Source: Natrinema halophilum (lineage in GTDB: Archaea; Halobacteriota; Halobacteria; Halobacteriales; Natrialbaceae). From it: DNA of 64,000 bases. The DNA lies in the NCBI RefSeq assembly GCF_013402815.2, contig NZ_CP058601.1, forward strand, positions 186,001 to 250,000. The letters run 5' to 3'. Positions 17,862-26,173 of this stretch are shown piece by piece. Within the stretch, counting starts at the first letter, position 1, and every line of letters begins with the position of its first letter. The notes beneath the pieces are model-generated. The model searched no databases, had not been told where the DNA came from, and saw nothing but the letters and a program-made list of their open reading frames with translations. The position numbers and the translations under genes are program-made.

Positions 17862-18848
17862 ATGACACGTACGACAGACGAGCGAACGAAGCCAGTGACA
17901 GAACTCCCAGGGGACCCACCCGAACCCGAGATGGAGTGGATACCGGGCGGCACGTTCAGAATGGGCTCAGAGGATTTCTACCCGGAAGAGAAGCCTGTTC
18001 GAGCAGTCACAGTCGATGGGTTCTGGATGAACCGAACGCCCACAACGAATCGGGAGTTTGCCGCCTTCGTCGCGGACACGGGCTACACGACGCTCGCTGA
18101 GCGCGACCCGGACCCCGCGGACTACCCGGGCGCGAATCCGGACGACCTCGTCTCGGGGTCCGCCGTCTTTACACAACCTCGGGGCTCGGTACCGCTCCGG
18201 AATCCGAATAGATGGTGGAACTACGTCCCTGGCGCAGACTGGCGACACCCGTTCGGTCCGGACAGTGATATCGGCGACAAGATGGATCATCCCGTCGTCC
18301 ACGTCGCCTACGAAGATGCGATGGAATTCGCCGAGTGGGCGGGCAAAACGTTGCCGACGGAGGCACAGTGGGAACGTGCCGCCCGCGGCGGGCTGGAGCA
18401 CAAACGATTCGTTTGGGGTGACGAGCACGTCCCCGACGGACGGCTGATGGCCAACACCTGGCAAGGAGAATTTCCGCACGAGAACACGGTTCTCGATGGC
18501 TATGAGCGTACGTCGCCCGTGGCGTCGTTTCCATCGAATGAGTTCGGACTCTTCGATATGGCTGGAAACGTCTGGGAGTGGACCCGCGATTGGTACAGCG
18601 ACGATCCAACGTCAGATGAGTCAGAGTCGCCGTCGTGCTGTACACCGACGAATCCACGCGGTGTCACTGAAGCGCAGAGTGTCGACCCGCGTGACCCGAC
18701 CGAGATGCCTCGGAAAGTGCTTAAAGGCGGGTCGCACCTCTGTGCGCCGAACTACTGTTTCCGATACCGGCCCGCTGCTCGGTACCCTGAGCCGATCGAT
18801 ACCTCGACCAGTCACGTCGGGTTCCGGTGCGTGGTCGAACCCGACTAA
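17862..18848 (+). CDS. Formylglycine-generating enzyme (sulfatase-modifying factor)
   Basis: A 328-residue FGE-sulfatase/SUMF1-fold protein. Motifs in order are MEWIPGGTFRMGS, VDGFWMNRTPTTNREF, PVVHVAYEDAMEFAEWAG, LPTEAQWERAARGG, GLFDMAGNVWEWTRDWY, and VLKGGSHLCAPNYCFRYRPA. Cys294 and Cys299 (CAPNYC) match the copper-binding cysteine pair of aerobic FGEs, so this looks like a true oxidase rather than a cysteine-less relative. It would oxidise Cys78 of the upstream sulfatase, in the cytoplasm before folding. No signal peptide is seen. The 51-nt gap suggests one transcript. Intact. Confidence 0.9.
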   Translation: MTRTTDERTKPVTELPGDPPEPEMEWIPGGTFRMGSEDFYPEEKPVRAVTVDGFWMNRTPTTNREFAAFVADTGYTTLAERDPDPADYPGANPDDLVSGSAVFTQPRGSVPLRNPNRWWNYVPGADWRHPFGPDSDIGDKMDHPVVHVAYEDAMEFAEWAGKTLPTEAQWERAARGGLEHKRFVWGDEHVPDGRLMANTWQGEFPHENTVLDGYERTSPVASFPSNEFGLFDMAGNVWEWTRDWYSDDPTSDESESPSCCTPTNPRGVTEAQSVDPRDPTEMPRKVLKGGSHLCAPNYCFRYRPAARYPEPIDTSTSHVGFRCVVEPD

Positions 18849-19182
18849 CGAAGCGGGCGAAGACGGGGTATCGGTAGTGATTCCTTGATTCCCAGTTCAT
18901 GTAGTCGGCTTCCTGTTAACCACGTTTTTCTGCCCTGTGCGATACCTTCTTTCGCAAATCGAAGCGGATCTTGTGCCACATTTGCGCTCTGTGTTCAGCA
19001 CGGCTCTATCGACATCATCCACAGATGATACAACTTCCGTGGTAGGTTGGCACGCGTAGTGTGCGTTTGTACCCGTCAACCCAAAGGAGAGCGATCGTAG
19101 ATTAACAATTCAAGTTGCCCCTTGTTTGGAGACGCCGTGGGAAATGATTAGGTGGGCTTCAATCAGACCGGAGTTTGAGCCT
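18849..19182. other. 334-bp gap, nothing recognised
   Basis: AT-richer spacer between the FGE gene and the convergent integrase remnant. I see no gene, repeat or clear promoter. Confidence 0.5.
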
Positions 19183-19950
19183 CTAAATGTTATCCAGATA
19201 GTCCCTCCTCACCTCTATAGCTTCTGCCCCAGATAACACTGAGTAATAGGTTTCAAGTACAAACGGTGAGACGTCCGTCTTCTTGGATGCGACAGCTACA
19301 GGAACACCTTCTCGGAGGTGATGCGTGATTGAGCCTCGTCGAATTGGGTGTGTCGATACACTGCTTAGACACGTTGATGCATCCTCCCAGTTGTTACTCT
19401 CACAGGTATCCGGATCACGCCCATGTGGGCACTGGAGATTAGCCCTACAGGGGCATGTCCAGAAGTAGGCATTCGCCCGGACTGATTGACGCAATCGACG
19501 ACCATGCTCCGTGCTGAATAGTGGTTGTCGGCCGTGCTCGTCTGTCACGTCGTGCCTGTACTCGTCAATATAATCATCGTGGACTTGGCACGTCCGATCT
19601 TTGATTGCGACGAGTCGGTTCGCGTCAGTACCGTTATTCAACGGTGTTCCTGTCTCTGGACGGTGGCGAATCCTGAGACATTGCTGATCTCGTTGATAAT
19701 CCCGTAGATCTAATGCTCTAAGTGTTCCTGCACGGATACCGATTTGTCTCCATACGCGGAACTCATGAAAATCTCGGGCAGACAGTCCGTCGAGAGTATT
19801 GATACCTATTTCATCGCACCAATCGACAAATAAAGAAAGTCGTCATCGGTGCGCATTGAGTGAACTGTTAGCGAGTTCGCTCTGCCGGGATTGCAAGTAC
19901 ATTTCGAGTGCAGTGCTTGGATCGATCGGATCGATATCTTCGTCGGTCAT
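19183..19950 (-). pseudogene. Tyrosine integrase next to attR, with a stop codon and an internal deletion
   Basis: The frame from ATG 19950 reads MTDEDIDPIDPSTALEMYLQ, a typical core-binding start, and hits TGA at 19843-19845 (NAHR*RLSLFVDW, one base from CGA). It then continues in the same frame. HEFRVWRQ is joined directly to IGIRAGTLRALDLRDYQRDQ, whereas full-length relatives have roughly 80 more residues between these segments. Arg I (GIRAG), the cysteine-bearing insert (CPCRANLQCPHGRDPDTC), the H-x-x-R box HPIRRGSITHHLRE and the Tyr region ETYYSVL are all present. Its position beside attR makes it the likely integrase of the island, now dead. Confidence 0.75.
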
Positions 19951-20228
19951 GATGTGCATGACTCGACCCAGTCCAACCGTCACGCGCGCGATAGCCGGTA
20001 GCTCAAGACGCATAAATACCTGACTTTTAGTCCGTGGAAGCGGAGCGCAGCGCCGACGGCGCGAGCACCGAACCGCGAAACCGGTTGGAGCGCAGGCTCG
20101 GTCGTGTTCTCCGAGAGTTCCGCCCGGCACGCGACCGAAGGGAGCGCGCCCGGCAGGCGATCGGGAGCAGACGAGTCGCAAGCCCGCGCAGCGCGCCTCT
20201 GGCGCGCGAGCAGGAACGTCTCGACGAG

Positions 20229-20291
20229 GTTCAAATCGCGCCCGGCCCGCTTCTGCTCCGAATACGGACGTGAGGAGCGAAGCGGCTACCG
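20229..20291. repeat. attR: right 63-bp attachment repeat
   Basis: Perfect match to 5092-5154. Only the T arm, 3' acceptor strand and flank of tRNA-Lys are present, so no functional tRNA exists here. It marks the right end of the island. Confidence 0.9.
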
Positions 20292-21420
20292 GACCAGCCC
20301 GCGTTCCAATCGCGAACAACTCCGTGAGAGGCTGGTTCCGGACCCGGCCGAATTTGAACGGCGGGAGTTCGCAGCGTTTTCTGAGGAGATCGCGGCCGCG
20401 AATCCGGGACGGGAGCGAACCGACCACACATCGGTATACCCCGCCGTTCGGGACGAAAAACCGTCGACAAGCGGTATCAGCGGTGTGTCAGCGCGATATC
20501 GGATCGCTCGAGAGCCACGACGCGGCCGCTCGAGCGGGTCGCGTCGAGGCGAGTCGTCGACGTGTCGTCGGTGTCGGCGTCGCCACAAGAGTGCGGCGAT
20601 GGGGACACCTTCGAATGGAGTCGACGTCACCACCCCCAGTGGTCACCGGACGACACAGCCCCCGCTGGTCGTCGGGCACGGTCGATCCAGGTCGCCACGA
20701 ACTCGCAAGCGTCGCGATGGGACTGGATCGAGAAGTGACCTCGAAACGCGTCGCTCTCCGTGTGAAGCGGGCGGATTCGCGTGCGAGACGTTTATATCTC
20801 GCGAGCGGATACGCAATCATGGCTTCGACCGATCCGGTGGAAGCCACGTCTCGGGTGCTGGTTCCACCCGGGGCATTTCAGCGCATGCCCCCTGCGGCCG
20901 TTCTGGAGACGAGAGCTTCCGACGGAGAATACTACATAGCATCACTTGTATTTATTGGTAATTGCCTGTAACCACTGGCGCGGGCGGTGAACGAACGCTC
21001 CGTACTACCCCGATAGAGAACGCCGCGATAGCGAACGCGAAGTCGACCAACGATCGTAGCCCTGGGTAACGTGGCGTCGTTCGCAAACGACCCCCTGTTC
21101 CGACTGAGTAGCGATCGATTCGGCAGTTCAGATACGCAGACAGTATCGAGTGTGAAAGGTGGTCAGAGCAACGGCTGCGTCGAGATGAACCGACGCGTTA
21201 GTATTCCGCCTCCGGCACCATCGCTGGCAGATTGGTGTGGTACGACGTGCGAAATCTCCGTATCAGGGACCCTGGTTCGATGGTTACGAGCTGCGTTGCC
21301 ACTCGGTTGTCCGCTGCTATTCGGAGCAGTTTCTCGAGGGTGAGAGTCGCCGATGCGGATTTTCTCGCGGTGGAAACACCACGACCTATAACACGAAAGA
21401 CAACATACGATCGATCGACC
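20292..21420. other. 1.1-kb gap after the island, no supported gene
   Basis: GC-rich and full of short overlapping frames, none convincing. One plus-strand patch near 20730-20850 reads KRVALRVKRADSRARRLYLA and then SGY, like the C-terminal A..LY...GF box of GNAT acetyltransferases. It lacks the acetyl-CoA binding loop, so at most it is a decayed GNAT gene. A TATA-like CCTATAACA (about 21384-21392) probably belongs to the next gene. Confidence 0.5.
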
Positions 21421-22086
21421 ATGTCAGTCGACTACAGGGGGATCACGTTCGAGCGACTGGGACACGCGAGCGTTCGCCTCGAGACCGAGGACGGAACCGT
21501 CGTCTACGTCGACCCGTGGAGCGAGGTACTCGCGAACGAACCGAGCGACGGCGACGTCGTGTTCGTCACGCACGACGATTACGATCACTACGATCCGGAT
21601 GCGATCGAAGCGGTCTCCGGCCCGAACGCGACCGTCGCAGTCTACGAGGCGGTCGACACCGCGGACCTCGCGTTTGATGTCGTCGACCTCCCTCACGAGG
21701 GCGAACTGACCGTCGATGGGATCGACGTTCGATCGGTTCCAGCCTACAACGATCCCGACGGAGACCACGTCGACGACGACGGAACCCCCTTCCACGCCGA
21801 AGGTGAAGTGATCGGGCTGGTAGTGACCCTCGAGGGGACGACGATCTTGTTCCCGTCGGACACGGACTTCCTCCCGCATCACGAGTCAATGTCCGCGGAC
21901 GTGTTCGTCCCGCCGATCGGCGGGCACTTCACGATGGATCGCCATCAGGCCGCTGCGTTCGCCCGACGTATCGACCCGGGACTCGTCCTACCGGAACACT
22001 ACGATACGTTCGAGCCGATCGAAACCGATGCGGAGGCGTTCGCAGCCGATCTCGACGCCGACGGAATCCGAGTCGAACTGTTTTGA
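21421..22086 (+). CDS. MBL-fold (UlaG-like) metallohydrolase
   Basis: A 221-residue metallo-beta-lactamase-fold protein. RLGHASVRLE and VYVDPWSEVL open the fold, the metal motif is THDDYDHYDPDAIE (HxDxDH-like), and GHFTMDRHQAAAF and LPEHYDTFEPIE supply further ligands. UlaG-type enzymes hydrolyse lactones or phosphodiesters; the substrate here is unknown. ATG 21421 lies about 30 nt after a TATA-like CCTATAACA, which fits a leaderless or nearly leaderless transcript. Intact and core-like in codon use. Confidence 0.85.
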   Translation: MSVDYRGITFERLGHASVRLETEDGTVVYVDPWSEVLANEPSDGDVVFVTHDDYDHYDPDAIEAVSGPNATVAVYEAVDTADLAFDVVDLPHEGELTVDGIDVRSVPAYNDPDGDHVDDDGTPFHAEGEVIGLVVTLEGTTILFPSDTDFLPHHESMSADVFVPPIGGHFTMDRHQAAAFARRIDPGLVLPEHYDTFEPIETDAEAFAADLDADGIRVELF

Positions 22087-22189
22087 ATCCCGGATCGGGA
22101 TTCTCGTCTGCAACGAGTGGTGCGACTATCGGATCCGACTCGCGTCAGCTACAGGTGACACTGGGGAGGAGTAACTAATTCCAGTTATC

Positions 22190-22224
22190 TCCCCACAGAT
22201 CTGGAACCGATACCAGTTATATTT
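22190..22224 (+). promoter_or_regulatory. Leaderless promoter and possible operator of the binding-protein gene
   Basis: TATA-like GTTATATTTA (from 22217) is centred about 28 nt before ATG 22249. Just upstream, CTGG (22201-22204) and CCAG form an inverted pair around AACCGATA, and CCAGTTAT occurs twice. This could be an operator, but there is no independent support. Confidence 0.45.
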
Positions 22225-22248
22225 ATGCTGGAATTCGAATGGGGGGAT

Positions 22249-23202
22249 ATGCACAGTCGTGGCGGCCGCTCCGAACCGTCTCCGACGACCCGTCGAGCAG
22301 CCCTCACCGGGGCTGTCGGGCTGACTGCGGGGTTGGTCGGAGCGACGGGCTGTCTCGGTCGCGCTGACGGCGCTCGAGTACTCGCTGCGGGGAGCCTCTC
22401 GGTGCCCCTCGAAAACGGGATCGGGCCCGAGTTCGAGACCGAGACCGGCTACCGATACGAGGGAGAGTACTACGGGACCAACGCCCTGTTGCGAATGGTC
22501 GAGGACGGAACGAAGTATCCGGACGTCGTCGTCGGCGCCGACGTGGAATTGTTGCGGGACCGACTCTATCCGGACCACGCCGACTGGGATGCCGAATTCG
22601 CGGCCAACGAAGTGGTGATCGCGTACGAACCCGAGACGAATCTGGGCCAGCGGCTTGCGGCCGGCGAACCGTGGTACGAGGTTTTCGCCGACGCGGACGA
22701 CGGCGACATCGCGATCACCGACCCCGATCTCGACCCGCTCGGCTACCGTGCGATCCTCCTGTTCGAACTCGCTGAGCGCGAGCACGGACTCGAGGGCTTC
22801 CGGGAGGCGATGGCCGAGGCTGTCTATCGGGAGCCAGACGAACCGCAGTTGCTCGCGGGTCTCGAAAACGGAAATCGAGCCTGTGCAGTAGCCTACAGCA
22901 ATATGGCTGCCGAACGCGACGTGGCCGTTCGCGAGCTTTCCGACGCGTACAATTTCGGGAATCCCGCGTACGCGGATCGGTACGCCGCGGTGAGTTACAC
23001 CACCGAGGGTGGCCAGACCGTCGAGGGGTCCCCCGTCGTCTACAACGCGACGGTTCGAACGGACGCGGCCAGCCCCAAAATTGGCCGAACGTTCGTCTCG
23101 TTTCTCCTCGAGAACAGGGACCTGCTCGTCGAGCACGGACTGCGCGTCGGCGACTCGCTACCGCGGTTTCACGGCGATCCGCCCGAGGAGGTCGAACCGT
23201 GA
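22249..23202 (+). CDS. wtpA: Tungstate/molybdate ABC transporter substrate-binding lipoprotein (WtpA-like)
   Basis: A 317-residue extracytoplasmic binding protein. TTRRAALTGAVGLTAGLVGA plus a following TGCLG make a Tat signal with a lipobox cysteine. The fold starts VLAAGSLSVPLENGIGPEFE, a typical oxyanion-binding start, with YYGTNALLRMVEDG, PDVVVGADVELLRD and ITDPDLDPLGYRAILLFELA. ATG 22249 is chosen over 22225 because the TATA box is 28 nt upstream, giving a leaderless mRNA, and because the Tat motif is then close to the start. The permease follows with a 4-nt overlap. Sulfate or another oxyanion is the alternative ligand. Confidence 0.82.
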   Translation: MHSRGGRSEPSPTTRRAALTGAVGLTAGLVGATGCLGRADGARVLAAGSLSVPLENGIGPEFETETGYRYEGEYYGTNALLRMVEDGTKYPDVVVGADVELLRDRLYPDHADWDAEFAANEVVIAYEPETNLGQRLAAGEPWYEVFADADDGDIAITDPDLDPLGYRAILLFELAEREHGLEGFREAMAEAVYREPDEPQLLAGLENGNRACAVAYSNMAAERDVAVRELSDAYNFGNPAYADRYAAVSYTTEGGQTVEGSPVVYNATVRTDAASPKIGRTFVSFLLENRDLLVEHGLRVGDSLPRFHGDPPEEVEP

Positions 23203-24053
23203 GTCTGTCGGATCGGCCGCGTGACGGGAACGCCGACGGTGATACGGCCGTCAGTTCGGTTCGCAGGAGTCTCACGTGGCCGGCCGACGGAGTAGCCGTC
23301 CCGGCGATGCTGGGGGCGGTGTTGCTCGCGTACTTCGTCGTTCCGTTCGCAGTATTTCTCCTTCAGACGCGAGCGGTGGCCGTCGGCACCGCGTTCGCCG
23401 ATCCGGCGATTCGAGACGCTATCACGACGTCGCTCCTGACCGCACCGATTTCGACGACGATCGCGGCAGTTTTCGGCATTCCGTTAGCATACGTCCTCTC
23501 GCGGGTCTCGTTTCGTGGTAAGCGACTGGTCGAGGCCGCAGTGTTGCTCCCGCTGGTCGTCCCGCCGATCGTCGGCGGCGTGATGTTGCTTACCGTCGTC
23601 GGTCGATTTACGCCGATCGGATCCGCCGCTGCGACACTCGGCGTACCACTGACAGGGAGTCGAGCCGGCGTCGTTCTCGCTCAGACGTTCGTCGCTGCCC
23701 CGTTTCTGGTCGTTACCGCACGCGCGGGCTTCGACAGCGTCGATCCGCGACTCGAGGAGGCGGCCAGGACGTTGGGATACGGCCGACTACGGACGGTTCG
23801 ACTCGTCTCGTTACCCCTCGCTCGCAACGCCATCGCTGCCGGGATCGTCCTCACGTTCGTCCGAGCGATCGGAGAGTTCGGCGCGACTATGATGGTTGCC
23901 TACACTCCGCGAACCATGCCAACGCAGATTCGCGTCTCGTTTATCGCCCACGGGATCGACGCTATTGTTCCGATCGCGCTCGCGCTGCTGGCGATCGCAG
24001 TGATCGTCGTCGTAGCCGTGCAGTTGCTGGTCGGAACGCCGCGTCGGTACTAA
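23199..24053 (+). CDS. wtpB: Tungstate/molybdate-type ABC transporter permease (WtpB-like)
   Basis: A 284-residue membrane permease starting with GTG that overlaps the binding-protein stop. About six hydrophobic helices are visible, beginning MLGAVLLAYFVVPFAVFLL. The EAA loop for the ATPase is EEAARTLGYGRLRTVRLVSL, and FVRAIGEFGATMMVAY is typical of CysT/ModB/WtpB permeases. No ATP-binding subunit follows; the next gene is a regulator. The ATPase must be encoded elsewhere or shared with another transporter. Confidence 0.85.
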   Translation: MSLSDRPRDGNADGDTAVSSVRRSLTWPADGVAVPAMLGAVLLAYFVVPFAVFLLQTRAVAVGTAFADPAIRDAITTSLLTAPISTTIAAVFGIPLAYVLSRVSFRGKRLVEAAVLLPLVVPPIVGGVMLLTVVGRFTPIGSAAATLGVPLTGSRAGVVLAQTFVAAPFLVVTARAGFDSVDPRLEEAARTLGYGRLRTVRLVSLPLARNAIAAGIVLTFVRAIGEFGATMMVAYTPRTMPTQIRVSFIAHGIDAIVPIALALLAIAVIVVVAVQLLVGTPRRY

Positions 24054-24188
24054 ACGAGGGTGAGCTTGGACGAATATATTCCAATCTACTTCCCAACCGA
24101 TCAGAACGCGTGTAATTCGCTCAAATCCCTTCTAAGTGCTTTGGAAATGCGATTATGGTCGTTGTCGTCCTATCCTCGTTTGAGAATC

Positions 24189-24857
24189 ATGACCTCCATC
24201 GCAGACATCGAAATCCCGGCCGACGGAACCGGAACTGGCGAGTTGTTCGATACCGTCCCGTCTCTCACCTGCGAGATGGAACAGGTGATCGCTTCGAGCG
24301 GCCACGGGCTCTGGCTGTCGGGACCATCGCAATCGGAGATCGAAACGGCTCTAGTCGAGTCGTCGGCGATCGGCTCCCACTCCCAGATCAGTAGCGAAGA
24401 CGACCGTTGGCTGTACGACATCGAGTTCCAACCGGATACGGTCGATCCCTTCGAGCTCATCCTCGAGGAGGGTGGGACGGTGCTGAGTGCGTCGGCCACT
24501 GACGGAAAGTGGCTACTCAGTATCCGCGTCATCGACCGCGAGAGCGTGAGCACGCTATACGACCGCCTCGACGATACCGGCGTTACGCCGACGATCGTCC
24601 GGCTGTTCGATCTGGCCGAGGAGACTCACTCGCAGTGTGGCCTCACATCCCGTCAGTACGAGACGCTCGTCGCGGCAATCGACCACGGATACTTCGAGAT
24701 ACCCCGCGAAGTCTCGATGCAGGAACTGTCTGAGGAACTCGGGATCTCCCATCAGGCACTCTCCGAACGCCTCCGCCGAGCGTACCGAGCGCTCGTCACG
24801 TCCGAACTCAACGTGACGGACGAAGAGACCGCCGCACCGGCCATTCCGACGAATTAA
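24189..24857 (+). CDS. Bat-type helix-turn-helix transcriptional regulator (HTH_10)
   Basis: A 222-residue protein. The N-terminal 150 residues are a haloarchaeal sensor-like region without a named domain. The C-terminus is the bacterioopsin-activator HTH: LTSRQYETLVAAIDHGYFEI, then MQELSEELGISHQALSERLR. The ATG at 24189 (MTSIADIE) is preferred to the frame opening at 24060, because the intervening codons are not protein-like. It lies in the same direction 135 nt after the permease gene and may control it, which is inference from position. Confidence 0.8.
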   Translation: MTSIADIEIPADGTGTGELFDTVPSLTCEMEQVIASSGHGLWLSGPSQSEIETALVESSAIGSHSQISSEDDRWLYDIEFQPDTVDPFELILEEGGTVLSASATDGKWLLSIRVIDRESVSTLYDRLDDTGVTPTIVRLFDLAEETHSQCGLTSRQYETLVAAIDHGYFEIPREVSMQELSEELGISHQALSERLRRAYRALVTSELNVTDEETAAPAIPTN

Positions 24858-25099
24858 CGGACGCTGACCGTATTCGGACCGCTCGGTGAGGGACTCGTCT
24901 GAACTCAGGCAGGCGTCACGAGATTTTCCGTCCGGACGCGGCTCGACAAGGGTGCGAGACCGGCCGCGTCGACGTACGCTTCACGGGGAGCCGATACACG
25001 GGACGCCACCATCCACGATCACAACCGCCAGTCAAAATTCTTCGCTGACCGGGTTCGATTGGTGCCAGTGATGTCTCGGTAGGTACCCGAAAGGCGTAC

Positions 25100-25423
25100 T
25101 TAGCCCTCGCTGTCGTTCTCAAGCCACGACTGAACTCGATCGATCAGGGCGTCGGCGACCGCGTCCGCGATGCGCTCTGGTGAGTCGGAGAGGTCCCAGA
25201 CGTACTCGCCGCGACGGGTAACGGTCACCCATTCGAGGTAGTCGTGTCGGTCTAACTCGAACAAAAACTCCTCGAGAGCGCTTTCGTCGAGACGAAATCC
25301 GAGAGCGTTCTCGATCGTTTCGTTCAGTCGGGATGTCGTCGCCAAGACGCTGTCCTCACGGTCAGTTTCGGCGATGGGAGATGCAGAGAGGGGAGTCGGC
25401 GGCGATGGAGGCCGATCGGTCAT
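25100..25423 (-). CDS. Conserved-looking haloarchaeal protein of unknown function
   Basis: A 107-residue acidic protein starting MTDRPPSPPTP (ATG 25423). After a disordered N-terminus comes a compact part: LNETIENALGFRLDESALEE, FLFELDRHDYLEWVTVTRRG and AVADALIDRVQSWLEND. The helix-strand-helix pattern resembles a small winged-helix domain, but I do not recognise a family. It is convergent with the regulator gene to its left. No function proposed. Confidence 0.6.
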   Translation of the reverse strand: MTDRPPSPPTPLSASPIAETDREDSVLATTSRLNETIENALGFRLDESALEEFLFELDRHDYLEWVTVTRRGEYVWDLSDSPERIADAVADALIDRVQSWLENDSEG

Positions 25424-26173
25424 CGTCGGCCGGCGGTTGTGACGCATGTATTATAAAGGGTAAGGAGAATACTCGCGCCGTTACAGTAGTTGCCAAAGTG
25501 CCTGAGAGATGGATTTCTTCGTGGCAACATACAACGAGTATGGTCACTACTGCCGAGCCACGGCAGATCTGCCGTGCTGCAGGATCGCTTCTCTATCCGT
25601 CCATGGACTTCGGAGCGAAGGCAAACGGCACCTATCCGAGTGAGGACTTCGCCAGAGCCCTCACTCGAAGTGCCTTCGAACGAGCGTTCTCCAACACCAG
25701 TGCCAGACACCTCCAACTTGCTAGAGGTGACGATCTCGACCTCGAAGACCGGAGTCCGTTAGCGAACTCTAATCTGAACAGCGCCTTGGCACAGCCCGGA
25801 GTCTCCCTTCATGACTTGTCTTGCGGATTGCAAAAGACGGACGAATTCGATTCGCAGGCGATCACCGAAGTGGCAGGCATCGCACGTTGCGCTGAGATGG
25901 TCCGTCTCGATTCTCGAGCCGTCGGACTCTCGACCAGCGCTTTGGTGGTGAAGCCGTCACTCGGTAGGCGTGCTGGTGAGAAAGCCGTCACTCGGTAGGC
26001 GTGCTGGTGAGAAAGCCGTCACTCGGTAGGCGTGCTGGTGAGAAAGCCGTCACTCGGTAGGCGTGCTGGTGAGAAAGCCGTCACTCGGTAGGCGTGCTGG
26101 TGAGAAAGCCGTCACTCGGTAGGCGTGCTGGTGAGAAAGCTGTCGCCCGATGGGCAGTCTGGTGAGAAAGCCG
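25424..26173. other. 750-bp gap: coding-like patch and 31-bp tandem repeat
   Basis: 25448-25590 shows nothing. About 25600-25945 (plus) gives an open, coding-like translation (TYPSEDFARALTRSAFERAF, then SPLANSNLNSALAQPGVSLH) without a family I recognise and without a good start. It runs straight into the tandem repeat, so it is a possible gene remnant. Confidence 0.5.
25947..26163. repeat. 31-bp tandem repeat, seven units
   Basis: Five identical units (25978-26132) of a 31-mer that begins GAGAAAGCCGTCACTCGG and ends TAGGCGTGCTGGT. One variant unit precedes them (25947-25977) and one diverged unit follows (26133-26163). The unit matches the sequence running into the 3' end of the MaoC gene (GAGAAAGCCGTCACTCGG at 26164-26181, which includes that gene's stop), so the array grew from the gene end. 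Confidence 0.9.

Larger units (their letters stand above)
5092..20291. mobile_element. Integrated genomic island in tRNA-Lys (15.2 kb)
   Basis: Bounded by perfect 63-bp direct repeats, the left one overlapping tRNA-Lys and the right one an orphan tRNA 3' end. Inside are two tyrosine recombinase genes, one right beside attR, and genes without counterparts in the flanking core. Codon use is more A/T-ending and the intergenic spacers more AT-rich than outside. At least five genes or fragments inside are broken, including both recombinases, so the island is probably immobile now. Confidence 0.88.

Noticed and set aside
25947-26163. CRISPR array
   Set aside because: The 31-bp units follow each other directly with no spacers, and no cas genes are nearby.
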